A stretch of 64,000 bases of DNA from assembly GCA_037349315.1 (NCBI GenBank), contig JBAIAC010000033.1, positions 10,620,001 through 10,684,000 of the forward strand. The letters run 5' to 3'. Position 1 is the stretch's first letter; every line of letters begins with the position of its first letter. The notes under the pieces were generated by a model, which made no database searches, had not been told where the DNA came from, and was given only the letters and a program-made list of their open reading frames with translations. This document shows, piece after piece, positions 46,791 through 57,962 of the stretch. Origin of the DNA: Chelydra serpentina. Lineage: Eukaryota > Chordata > Testudines > Chelydridae. The translations under genes and the position numbers were made by a program.

Positions 46791-47801
46791 AAAGTATAAA
46801 AGGTGAAAAGCAAGACTTTTACAACTTTCAGTTTTTAATGATACAGGTGAGGGAATTAGTTTTTTAATGTATGCTTTTAAATCCGATAGTGTCTCTAATA
46901 ATAATATTACATAAGGTATGTTTCTGCAGTTCCAACATAGGAAAAACTTCCATGGAGCTTTGGCTGTGTATAGACTACAGGACTGATTCCCAAGTGATTA
47001 CACTATGATTACCCACCTCTCTGTTCTAACATACTCATACCTAGTCACAATAAAATATAAAGGGCTTGAGTTACGCCCATATTTGGGAGTGGAAAGTCAT
47101 CGAAGAGTGAGCTGCAGTGATCATAGTACAAGAAGTGATGGTGGTGACTAAGGCCCAAGTCCTTCAAGGAGCTCTGTAGGGGCATATTTGGGACTCCACC
47201 TGGCATAAGAATGCCATAAGAATGGGGTAAGCTGCAGGATCAATCCTAAATTGTCGTTCTTTCCTCAGAGTCAACGCTGAGCTAATGCCCTAGCATAGTT
47301 TTATGCTCTTGGAGGTGTAGGGCTAGATTCCACTATCAGTGCACTACTCATTGGAGTTACTCCAGATTTAAACCACTGTAACTGAGAGCAGAATCTGGGT
47401 CTTTTCTTTTGGCTGAGGCAAAAAAAATAATAAGAAAAAAATGAAACCCTGACCGCACTTTGTAAGTGGAGGGTCATTGATTCCCCTGTAACCTAGAGAA
47501 ATGCCAACTTGGGGAATAATTACATTCTGGCTTCCTAAATGTCACCTGGATAAAGTATTTTTACTTCTTCTCCTAAAAAAGAACTTTCCTGTTTTGTAGT
47601 ATTACAGGTGAAAATGGCTGCCACTTTCCACTCCAAGAGTAGCTACATTTCTATGGTGTGTGAAGAGATCTCTACATACACTGTAAATAACTCCAGTATC
47701 CTTCTGTTGAAAGACACTGCAATCCTTCCGAACACAAGCGTAAATTTTTAACTATTGTTTTTATTATGTTGGTATGACAACAGATAGGTCTTCAGGACAA
47801 A
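46791..47801. other. Gene-free stretch with one palindromic remnant
   Basis: 47330-47400 is an imperfect palindrome (GGCTAGATTCCACTATCAGT ... ACTGAGAGCAGAATCTGG), a dispersed old MITE-like unit. The rest shows nothing I can support. Confidence 0.45.
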
Positions 47802-48206
47802 CAGGGCCGATGCAAGGAAGTTTCGCACCCTAGGTGAAACTTCCTTGCACCAGCCCTGCATTGCCCCTCCCCCCCCGCAACGCCGCCTCCCCCCCCAGCC
47901 AGCTCCCCCACCCGCGGGTCGCGGGAGCTCAGGCCCCCCTCCCCGCCCATGGGCCGCGGGATCTCAGCCCTCCCCGCCCGCGGGCTGCAGGAGCTGAGCG
48001 TGGAGCCGGGAGGCAGGGGTGCGGCTCACCGCGGCTGTCTCCCGGCTCCCCGCTCAGTGGCTGAGAATGGGGCAGGGGGGCAGCTCACTGCGGCTGCCTC
48101 CCAGCTGTGGGAGGCAGGGGGGCGGCTCACTGCAGCCCTGCCTCCCGGCTCCAAGCTCAGCGGCTCCAAGCCCTCCTAGGGTCGCCTAGTTATAGCGCCG
48201 GCCCTG
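47802..48206. mobile_element. Non-autonomous hAT element, 405 bp, perfect 8-bp TSD
   Basis: Direct repeats AGGACAAA at 47794-47801 and 48207-48214. Left end CAGGGCCGATGCAAGGAAG, right end GCGCCGGCCCTG, inverted. Near the left end GGAAGTTTCGC and GAAACTTCCTTGCACC make a hairpin. The core is GC-rich with duplicated CGGCTCACTGC and GGCTGCCTCCCGGCT-type units that vary in number between copies. Same family as 11806-12082 (277 bp). Plus frames in the core are artefacts of composition. Confidence 0.9.
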
Positions 48207-49246
48207 AGGACAAAAATATCTCCTCTTCTGCAGTGAGCATATTTACAAACTCCATAATTTATGTAATGCGGACCACTGCATTTATGTTTGCTATGATACA
48301 GATAGCTAGAATAAAGAGAGATTTTTCATTATGCAGTGGTATAGTTACACATCTAGGCTGTTGAAAAGTGCTAAGGGTGACCTCACATTCTAATCTATGT
48401 GTAAAGCAAGCAGATAGATATGGTGGCATTGTGTATCACAGACAGGATGGATTCCCTGTAGACCAATACAGCTGCTAACATTTTAGTCGGGCACAAACTC
48501 AGAAAGTTTGGCATGGTAATTTCACATCTGGACTTTTGTATGTGTTCTTGGATTGCAGAAGATATATTCTGACTCAATGAGTTCAGTAACTGTTGTATTT
48601 GTTTCAAAGAGTTTAGCTAATAGTATACAGTACACACGATACCATAATTGTTTAACTCAAAAATTTAACATAGCATTCCAAGAGATATAAAGAACATAGA
48701 GAATACAAACAATTTGGCAACAGAATCTTGTTCTGGCGCAGTAATTATTTTAAAAATACAGTATATGCTGATTATGCTGCATAAATAGTAATAAAATCCA
48801 TAAGTAAGAAAGAAATTAATGAAAGTACCACTCAGCACTGGCCTTCAAAATTCTCTTGGAAACTTAAAGCATAACAGAACCATTATTCATATACATAGCG
48901 GAGAAAGTTTGCTAGACAATATGAGCTTGATGCTGTAAGGTGCCTTGTAACATCAGTTACCTCTGGCCATGATTTTGCCCTGCTGACATCAATGGGAATG
49001 GAAGATGCTCAACCCCTCTCACCACTGAGCCATAGAGATCTAGCACATGAACATGGGCCATTGTCAAAAAGCTGGATTTTACTACTTGAAATTATTCAGA
49101 TCAGTCTGAAGACATTACTAAGTTATGGTCTGATTCTATGAACCTTTACTCATGGAAACAGCAAATGGGACTATTTGCACGAGTCAGAATTATTCATATT
49201 ATTAAGCATTTGCAAGTCCAGGTCTTTCAGCCATTGTATTCTTTTA

Positions 49247-49300
49247 AAGAAGAAAAGAAAGAGCAGAGGCAGCAAGAAGAAAAGAAAGAGCAGAGGCAGC
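49247..49300. repeat. Perfect 27-bp tandem duplication
   Basis: AAGAAGAAAAGAAAGAGC plus AGAGGCAGC occurs twice head to tail without mismatch. Confidence 0.9.
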
Positions 49301-50611
49301 AAAAATGCTTTCCAAGTTCTGCCTAAATAGCATTAAAATAAGATAAAAAAAATCCCATCTCACATATGCAAAATCATTAAACAGCAAAGCTGAGATCCTA
49401 ACAAAATTAAGGCTGATGTTTTCAAAAGTAGGCAGTGATTGTGGGTTCCTCAATTTTTGTGTGCTTGATTTGAGACCATTTAGGGTATCTCAAGTTAGAT
49501 AGTGAATATCACCAGCAGCTTTTGAAAAATGTTCCCCAAGTGAATAAAAAGCTTTTTAAAAAAAGTTTTAAATTTTTTTCCAAATTAAACAAATCCAAAA
49601 GGTTTGTTCTACTTTCTTTTAAGTTGATGGAGATGACATTCTTGAGACATTGTATTTCTCTTTGGTTTCCTTAAAGAATACCTGATAGAAAACAAAGAAC
49701 AGTAGGTGTTCTTTATGGAGCATTGACTGGATATTTTTGATTTTGCTGAGCATACAGGGGATATTCAAAATCTGTTTTTCTGCAAACAGTTGTCAAGAGG
49801 CCTTTCATCCTCTTGTAACACACGTGTAAGATGTTTCAAAATCCTGCTCAAAGCAAACAACCAGTTGAGGATTTTTGTAGCAAACAAGCAATTCTCCGTC
49901 CTCTACTTCACACATAACACAATCAATTCTTTTTTTTCCTCATCATATAGTGCTGTTATTGCTGCTTTTGGCATAGGTACTCTGGCTCTGAATTTTCTGC
50001 GAATGGACCAAATTAAAAAAAATTGCCCTTGGCATAAAAATAAAACTGTCTCCATGGCATGGATGTTGCTGCTACTGTACCAATATGAAAAAAGGCCCTA
50101 AAGTACTGAATAAACTAGAAACTATATGAGGACAACCAGAGCAGCCAGCTATTCCTGTCTCCACACCAGCACCACTTTTAACACTCCCATCAGATAATAA
50201 AAGAAATAATTCACTACTATGTTATTTTTCTGGCAAGGTGTATTAGGCTTAAACACAAAAAGTTGTGAATTTTGTTGTTCTCCTTTTGTTGTTTTTACTC
50301 AGCTTTCTCTTGACTACCCTACCTAGGTATTATAGGTAACAGTAGTATATACAATGTTTTCATTACCAGATTTTATTTTTCCCCAAACTTCAAAATTGGT
50401 CAACAAACAAGTATTCACTGATCTTAAAATATTTGCACCTTCTAATGACACTTTCCAACCACGAACTAACAAGGATGTGAGATAAGACAATACAGTTATT
50501 CAGTCTTTCTGCCCTTGTATTCTTTGGTTCCCCTTCCATTATTATTTAATATTTGTAAATAGAACAGACAAACAAAAAGTGAACTGTATAGTATTATTGT
50601 CAAGACAGCTG

Positions 50612-50688
50612 GGGCCAGAATCTGAGCTGGTGTAAACCAGGCTGGCTCCACAGAAGTCACCAGTTTGCACCAGTTGAGGACTTGGCCC
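50612..50688. repeat. Imperfect palindrome, MITE-like remnant
   Basis: GGGCCAGAATCTGAGCTGGT is inverted as ACCAGTTGAGGACTTGGCCC with mismatches. Similar style to 47330-47400. Confidence 0.5.
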
Positions 50689-52499
50689 TTGGTATTTAAC
50701 CCAATTTCACCTTTTCTGCATCAGAACATTTTGGTGTTGGAAGCACTATTTCTACTCCGCAGCAAGTGTGTAACACACTACATGTTTACATACAAAAGTG
50801 GTCACAACAGTGCACAAACATCCACACCAGCATGGTTATTACAGTTGATCTGCATGGTTAAGTACTATGGTATGTACCATAGTGTCATTTTGCACTGTTC
50901 TAATGCTAGTCTGCACAGCATAACAGCTGCAATAGTATGATTATTCTTCCCAGTGCAATTCCACAACGTCTTTTCTCATTCTTCAGTGACAGCTTTGACA
51001 GCTCGAAGCTCTGTTACCTGTTATTCCACTTATCTACCAGCTGTATCCAGTTCCAGGAGCATCCAAGGTGTACTTGATCCTTCCTGTGTCCTCCATGCTC
51101 TGGGCAGGCCTCAGAGCAACCAAGGTGATACTTGGCTGATCTTGACCCTGCCCAATCCCTCCTCTGGCACCGCAACTCCCAGACCAGCAAGGAACAATGC
51201 AATGCAATAAAATAATACATAAATAATCTTTAACATTTTTGTAATATTTAAAACTTTCTCCCCTTCTCTTCCATTGGTTCCATGCAGGTTCACCTGCAAA
51301 ACAAAGGACAAACTTCAAAGAGCAGTTAGCAGACACACACAGGGACATGCCTATGCGCCCCACACACCTCAAATGTATTTACTTTAGTGAGGTTTGCCAC
51401 AGTAGTCCAACCTCCACCTCACCACCATCTGCCACACTCTTGAGATCTGAAAAATAGAACACACACACACACACACTCACAAAAAGGATAATTAGTTAAT
51501 GAATAACCAGCGAGGCCACACCTGCTACTCTCCCTTTATCCCCAAGCAAATTCTCTTACTTCCCCCTGAAGCTCCAGCCTGCACTTATCACCCGTCAGGG
51601 CTCACTGTATTACTTGGAAGGGAGCTCACATGGTTGCATAAAGGAACCCACCGGTATGTTTTTCCTCCAGAACTTGGCCTGGAACACAAGACAGAAAGAG
51701 TTGACTGTCTGATTAATGACAAATAACAGAAAAAAAATTAAACATCTAAAAATTAGTGAATACCTGAATTAAAATCACAAAATCAAGTTCCTTATCTCCA
51801 CAAGTGTCCAAAGGGGATGATCTTTCTTGTAAAGGCCAGGTCTCCAGGCCCAAAGTTGGTTTAGAAGTGGTTTGAGAGTGGCTGGTGTGTTTCTGATATA
51901 GTATCTGCATTGATAGTATGAAGTTGTAGCAGGGAACAGCTCCTGACTCTCACAGATCATGCACAGATCCCTGTGCAGGAAGAACCACTTGCAGCATCCA
52001 TTGGAATAAACCAAAAATATGAACAGGTGTAAATAGACACTGCAAACCATAAATATTACAGCTCTGCTCCAGGAAGCTGTGCTTGGCATTGTGATGGGTA
52101 CAATAATCCACAGGCCATTGAACAATTTTCAGGGAGTGCTATGTATGGATTATATGGGCCTAAAGAAAAATGTTAGTGTGGATGTAGATAATGCTCCAGT
52201 GTAAATAAGGCTCCAGTGATCTGTCCAAAGAGGTATTTCTAAAAAGGTTTTATAAATATCATGTTAAGATGCATATCAACATCAAGTGATACATTCCATC
52301 TCTCCTGCATATTTATGCAATGTGATCACTATAATATCTAGGCACTGAAGAGAACAATGTCCCAAATAAAAATGGTCTCAATTTTCATCACCTTCCTAGG
52401 AACTAGTCACTTGTACTTGCATTTATTTTCCCCCCATTTGTTCTCCTCCTTAGTCCTATTGATGTTAATGAGTTATCTGTGTACATTAAGGGAAATTAT

Positions 52500-52608
52500 T
52501 TATTATAATTATTACTACTACAGAAGCACCTAGGAGCCCCAGTCAGTAGTAGGCACTGTACAAAGATTTAACAAAATGACAGTCCTTGCATGAAAGACTA
52601 ATCTAAGC
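52500..52608. repeat. Ancient CR1/L3-type remnant
   Basis: GAAGCACCTAGGAGCCCCAG, TAGGCACTGTACAAAGATTT and ACAGTCCTTGCATGAAAGAC keep the order of a widespread amniote repeat (in reverse orientation to the LINE). Recognised by pattern only. Confidence 0.45.
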
Positions 52609-54046
52609 ATACCCCATATATCTTCTAAAGTGTCGAACATCCTCAACTCCCATTGACTTCAGAGGGAGTTCAGGGTGCTGAGGTTCTCCCAGAATTAGGC
52701 CTTCAATTGGGTCATCCAGATTTTCTCCTCACCAATAGGCAGGAAGCCATCAGAGGTAATCATACAGCACAACAGCAGAATTTGTGGAGTACAAAGTCAG
52801 GGCAGTGGTGAAATGAAAACGTTGTGATGCTTGTTCTGGCTCCCAAGAGCTTTATCCTTTATAAAGGATTAAGCCCCATGTAGGGGTAGAAGTTACTAAA
52901 AAGCCCAGTTGGTTGTGTTCATAGCCATTTCTCAACATCTCTTCCTCCTGCTCTGCACAGATACCTGACATCTCATTACAAATGTGTTACACTAGAAGCA
53001 CAGACTCACTTGAGTGAGTTACATTATATTCCAAATTCATCTAGACTCAAAATCATAGGTAAGAAACCAACTGAATATTTAATTAAAAGACATATAAACA
53101 CAAAAGGCCTCATTTGCTACTGTGATAAATTCATGCTTATGCCAATGTAACTGTATTGAAAGTACCAGTATAAAACTGGAGAAACATAGTGATGAATCAT
53201 ACCAACCATCTTGCTGGTGTAACTCCAATGGGGCCACCTCAGGGATTAATCTGGCCCTTCCTTTTTAGACTAGTATTTAAAAGACACTATGTAGTTAAAA
53301 GCCTTATACATAACATAATCTAACCAATAAGATAAAAGCAAGGAAATATTAAGATATAGCTTCCACGGAATCTTTCCCTGATACCTACTGCAATACATTT
53401 AGTTTTCCATAACACTGGACCATGTTACATACCCTGCCTGGATCTTTACAAATACATGTAATACTGTGGTACAAACACTATATAAAAGAGGTATATCTGT
53501 TCACATATCTAACCTGCATTGAGGACAAATATATTTCTGATAGTATGTATCATCACTTTAAAATTCCTTTTCCATTCCCTTTTTCTGTAATCTACAGTAA
53601 TATATTTATCACCTTTTGGCTTGAGCTCCATCTCTCTGAATCTCATTAGCACCTTTTATTATAGTAATCAACTATTTGCCCTTTGATCCCCATTGGACTT
53701 CTCTGGGGAAAAAGAACTTTATTTTCTGCTTTGTAATTCTGCTGTTTTGTTTTTGTTAGGAGATATTGGAGCACAGCACGTGGTAGTTGCACATATTTTT
53801 GTCTACCATCAAACAGAAGGAAAATAATAGGAAAAGAGCCACGTGAAAGCACTGAAGATTTTCACACAAGCAACCACATTGGGTCAATACTGAAAGATTG
53901 TGTTTTTGAGAGCTTTTGATGCCCCTCCCTTCAGCATCATTAAGTTTAATTCATACCTTTGCAGCCACGAGGAAGTGCTCTAAAGGCAACGTAAACTGGC
54001 CTTCTATTACACACACAGACTGACAACGCCATATCCCATTGTCTAA

Positions 54047-54342
54047 GGGCTGGTCTACACTAGCCCCGAAATTCGAACTAAGATACGCGACTTCAGCTAC
54101 GTGAATAACGTAGCTGAAGTCGAACTATCTTAGTTCGAATGAAAAAGCACTTACCCGGGGTCCACACGCGGCGCGCAGGCTCCCCCGTCGACTCCGCCTA
54201 CTCCGTTCGTTGAGCTGGATTACCAGCGTCGACGGCGGAGCACTTCCTGGTTCGATTTATCGCGTCTAGACAAGACGCGATAAATCGAACCCAGAACATC
54301 GATCCCGCGCCTCCGACCGGACGCGTAAGTATAGACGTACCC
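54047..54342. mobile_element. Hairpin-rich 296-bp MITE, copy B
   Basis: Flanked by TAA on both sides (54044-54046, 54343-54345). Ends GGGCTGGTCTACACT and AGTATAGACGTACCC. It has two strong hairpins: 54071-54140, with outer arms ATTCGAACTAAGATA and inner arms CGACTTCAGCTACGT; and 54249-54291, with 19-bp perfect arms GGTTCGATTTATCGCGTCT around loop AGACA. CpG-rich. About 98% identical to copy A (28054-28349), inverted. No coding capacity, so it depends on a transposase elsewhere. The TAA target suggests PIF/Harbinger type. Confidence 0.85.
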
Positions 54343-54863
54343 TAAGAAACCAAGTTCCAAACTTACTCTCAAATTGTCTCTCACATTACTGTACCACTAA
54401 GCCCTGGAGTGGCCTACAACACCATAAAGATTACTCTCTTTCCCTTATTCTATATTCTGACTGTGTTTACCAGGACATTTATAGGTTCTGTAGTATAAAC
54501 TGTTCCCTTCTTGCACTTCTCTCTCCCCAGAGAAAGAAGGATAAGTACCACCAACCCTCTACACACGTCAATAGATCTTAATCACATGAACAGCAAGTAG
54601 TGTTGAACTCAATGGGAAGTACTTGAGTGAATAAGAACTGCTCGTGTGAATAAGATTTGAGTTGTATGGGTGTTTTTCCCCATTTGTAGTCCATGAGAGA
54701 TTTAATTTCTCTCTTGGCTTTCATTAATTAATATAAAAACATTACTAAAGTTAAAAGGAAATTCACATACAGAATGTGAAAACAACATTAAAGGGTCCGG
54801 CTTATCCAGAAAACCAGGACACTGGGAAACTCTATATTTAAGGCACGCTATTGTGCTTTGCTG

Positions 54864-55053
54864 GGGGAGGGATAGCTCAGTGGTTTGAGCATTGGCCTGC
54901 TAAACCCAGGAGTGTGAGTTCAATCCTTGAGGGGGCCATTTAGGGATCTGGGGCAAAAAATCTGTCAGGGGACAGTACTTGGTCCTGCTAGTGAAGGCAG
55001 GGGACTGGACTCAATGACCTTTCAAGGTTGTTCTAGGAGATTGGAATATCTCC
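54864..55053 (+). mobile_element. tRNA-derived SINE, turtle Cry I type
   Basis: The 5' tRNA-like head has a pol III A box at 54872-54882 (TAGCTCAGTGG) and a B box at 54916-54926 (GAGTTCAATCC). The middle (GGGACAGTACTTGGTCCTGC) and the 3' part (GGGGACTGGACTCAATGACC, TTTCAAGGTTGTTCTAGGAG) resemble a CR1-like 3' end, the usual LINE-derived tail that lets a SINE borrow LINE machinery. A short T-rich tract follows. This layout is that of the tRNA-Lys-derived Cry I family of cryptodiran turtles and is the main taxonomic clue in the window. Confidence 0.85.
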
Positions 55054-57770
55054 ATTTATTTATTTTTTTAGCTATTGTATACTGTCTATAGTTCTCAGTG
55101 ATTGACTCTGATAAGTATGGCCCATTTTGCTTAGGTAGAACAGAGGGAGCAAATGGCCAAAAATCACATAGGGGTACACTTCAAAAGGCTGCAAGGTGGA
55201 GAAAGGCGTCTATATATTATAATTCCCCCCAGCATTATGTATCCACTACCCTCTGTATGATCCATATAGAAAAATTCTTATGCTGGAAAGAGGGAGCTTG
55301 GAAGATTTTGGGAACAGCCACTCTTTAACAGTTGTGTCCTTTGGAAAGAAGCCTGCCTACTTCTAAAACAGCTGCATAGCTGTAACTTACACTATGCACA
55401 CTGTGGTCCTGCAGATGGCTAATGGGAGCACTGCTTCTAATTTGGGGGTTTGGTGGAAGACAAGAAGCAGAGGATCTGCCATGTTTATCCAGAGATCATT
55501 AGGATTCCTTATGTCTTCAGACTATGTATGGAATTAAAGTCATGAGCCCCTACTTCTTCCATACTCTGACAATTCAATCTAACCAAAGGGAGCATGCAGC
55601 AGTTATTTGCAGCAACAAAAGCGATAGAGATTTTTATGTAAGTGTTCTCCTTACATGGGTTTTATGCAGAAGTGGAACATATGGTCCTGCATGAGCATTA
55701 ATACGTAGGTACAGCTGGTCTTTGAAGATTTTAAGTGATCCAGATAAAAAGAATGAGCAAACTCCTCCCAGGGGGGTCTGTGGCTGTTTAGAGATTGTTC
55801 CCTACTGTAACTGTTGTTTTTATAGGGAGGTGTCTCAGAAGACCTAAGACTGGAGTCAGGATTTCATTGGGGGGAGGAAAGCAGACATACAAGAAAATGA
55901 GACAAAAATAAAACACTAAACCTGGCCAGCAACGTAGAACTTAATCTTTACCTCACAGGCTGGCAGCAATGGAAAGCAAGCAAACAGATTTATTCATTTA
56001 TTGTTTTTAGTTAATGCAACAGCCTAACATTTCTCTATGACAGCAATCTCGCTGTGCCAGGTTTTTATTAGGCTGTGGTGCTGGCACTCCTAAAGCTCCA
56101 ACCACACAAAGTTCAGATTGATTTTTAAAAAGGGTATTATCTGCCAACTATAACAGGAACTCTCATAATCTATGGCCTCGATGGAGCAGTGTCAGTTATA
56201 CCAGATGAGGATCTGGCCTATAGTTTGGGGATGGGTGAATTTAAAAGCAAGTCTCTTTCAAATGAGAAAGACATCTCAAGAACTACCTTTGTATGAGAAC
56301 TGAGACCCAGGTGATAAAAGTGCTCAGTCCATATTTATGTTTTATACAGCTCCAGGCACACTAACATGCTTCACTATTACCCACTCCAAAGTCCCAGAGA
56401 AGAACACCAATATTATTAGATGGACAGAATTTCCAACGTGAGAGGCTCATCGAGGAAATTGTCAAAATGTGGAGAATAACCATTCTTTAGAGAGTATAAC
56501 ATTCAGGACAAGGAAGAACACAATGGAAATGGAGGGCCTAAAGAACCTGGACAAGCAGAAACAGTATAAGGAGATTGTGTATGTTGAACCTATGCTTCAG
56601 CTGTTTCATGACCACAAGAGATAAATGAATGGAGCAGGAGAAAGTCAGAAAAATAGAGATGACAGATAAGATGGAACAGAAGTGCGGAAGCAGGAAATGA
56701 ATCAGACTGCTGCACTGTGAAAAGGAGATGTTTAAAGTGCCATTGAGATCAGTAGCAAATCCAAAGCTTACAGTTATTACAAATGAGAAAGCTGAACCAC
56801 AGAATCAGAAGCCAGAGGCAAACTACTATGATTAATGAAGCAAGAAAGTCATATTTAGCAGGACTGTTCAAGGTAAAGATGCCATTAAAGGAATAAGACT
56901 GGAACCCAGCTACAATCCCAGCAACAATGAAAATAAAATCACAAATTCATAGTATAAGAACACAAACAAACACAACCATAATTTCCTCTCAGAATGACTG
57001 GGGACGGGGAAGCAAGGAAGGGAAAGGAATACTGTATTTAGAATACAACCAGGGTAAAAATCTTGCTCTAGGACTGCCCCTAGATAATATCTCCCTGATT
57101 GGAAGGATTAGAGCTACCATGACATAAGAAATCCTGGGCTAATTTGGAAGCACAACAGCTGAAGAAAGGCTGCTCAACAGAAGTTGGGATTAGGGCAAGA
57201 GGTTAAATTACTTCAGATTCTCTGTATCTATGCTGATCTTAGTGCCAGATGTCAAAGTCTGGACAATATAACCATCTTCCCAACGCACCAAAATCTTCTC
57301 TAGGCAGAGGGCTTGAGAGGGTAAGAACATAGATACTATAGCTATACATGTGTCATAAACATGTGAACAGAAGACATTCCCTTGATACTTTTTGAATAAA
57401 GTGATCAGAGGAAACAAGTAATATAGAATATGGGAAATGTAAACGGGTCGTGCATGTCATTTTTGAGGTGGGGGAAACTACATTAGGCGAAGGTCAAAAT
57501 TTCAAATTGTGGTAATTTTTTTAAAGGTAACTCAAAATATGCTTGACAAATTTTCTTAAAAGTTTTCAGAAACAGTTTCCTTTGTCTGAAGAATAAATCT
57601 GGCAAATTTCTGGTCAAACCAATTTTCCAAATCAAAAGAACAGAAGGTCTCAGGTAGATCTATATAAGGGAGCTGGTTGCAATCTTACCTCCATAATATC
57701 TGCGTGTTTGTAATGGAAGCAAAGTTGTCAAACATATCTGATATATGATTGATGTGTATATACTGTGACG
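55054..57770. other. Gene-free stretch before the Tx1 element
   Basis: AT-rich with a purine-rich zone at 56400-56900. No frame over 76 codons, no repeat termini or splice pairs supported. Confidence 0.4.
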
Positions 57771-57962
57771 GGGCAAGGCCAGAGGGCTATAGGAAAGTGG
57801 TAAGGAACCAGTATGTTCTTATTGGGATCCGGGAAGTGGGCGGGCAAAGCCCGCCCACTGCTAAAGGATCCCCCCCTTCAGCCTAAGGGGAGGGATCCAC
57901 AGGACCTGGATGCCAACTAATTCCGGGGGACAAAAAATGAAAAAACAGGAACGGGAGTGTGG
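57771..57962 (-). other. 3' untranslated region of the Tx1 LINE and its junction
   Basis: From the ORF2 stop (57963) to the likely 3' junction. It holds a strong hairpin (57835-57859) bracketed by GGATCC motifs (57825-57830 and 57866-57871). The outermost part on the plus strand, TGTGACGGGGCAAGGCCAGA, looks like an LTR start, so the true 3' end of the LINE may lie between 57771 and about 57825 and the rest may be target sequence. No poly(A) or simple-repeat tail is obvious. Confidence 0.5.
57835..57859. other. Perfect hairpin in the Tx1 3' UTR
   Basis: AGTGGGCGGGC and GCCCGCCCACT are perfect 11-bp arms around an AAA (TTT on the coding strand) loop, nearly all G-C. It lies 104 bases after the ORF2 stop. 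In non-LTR elements a 3' stem-loop is often what the reverse transcriptase recognises, so a role in RNA recognition is a reasonable inference. Confidence 0.85.

Larger units (their letters stand above)
48215..54040. other. Long gene-free stretch
   Basis: Mostly AT-rich. Small items: perfect 27-bp tandem duplication (49247-49300), imperfect palindrome (50612-50688), (CA)n at 51459-51476, and an ancient CR1/L3-like remnant at about 52500-52608. The 116-codon minus frame at 51775-52125 and the 75-codon plus frame at 51499-51726 have no recognised domain, and I do not call them genes. Confidence 0.4.

Noticed and set aside
51775..52125. 116-codon minus-strand frame
   Set aside because: Cys/Trp/Tyr-rich with no domain, no splice borders checked out, and an ORF of this length can occur by chance in a 64-kb window.
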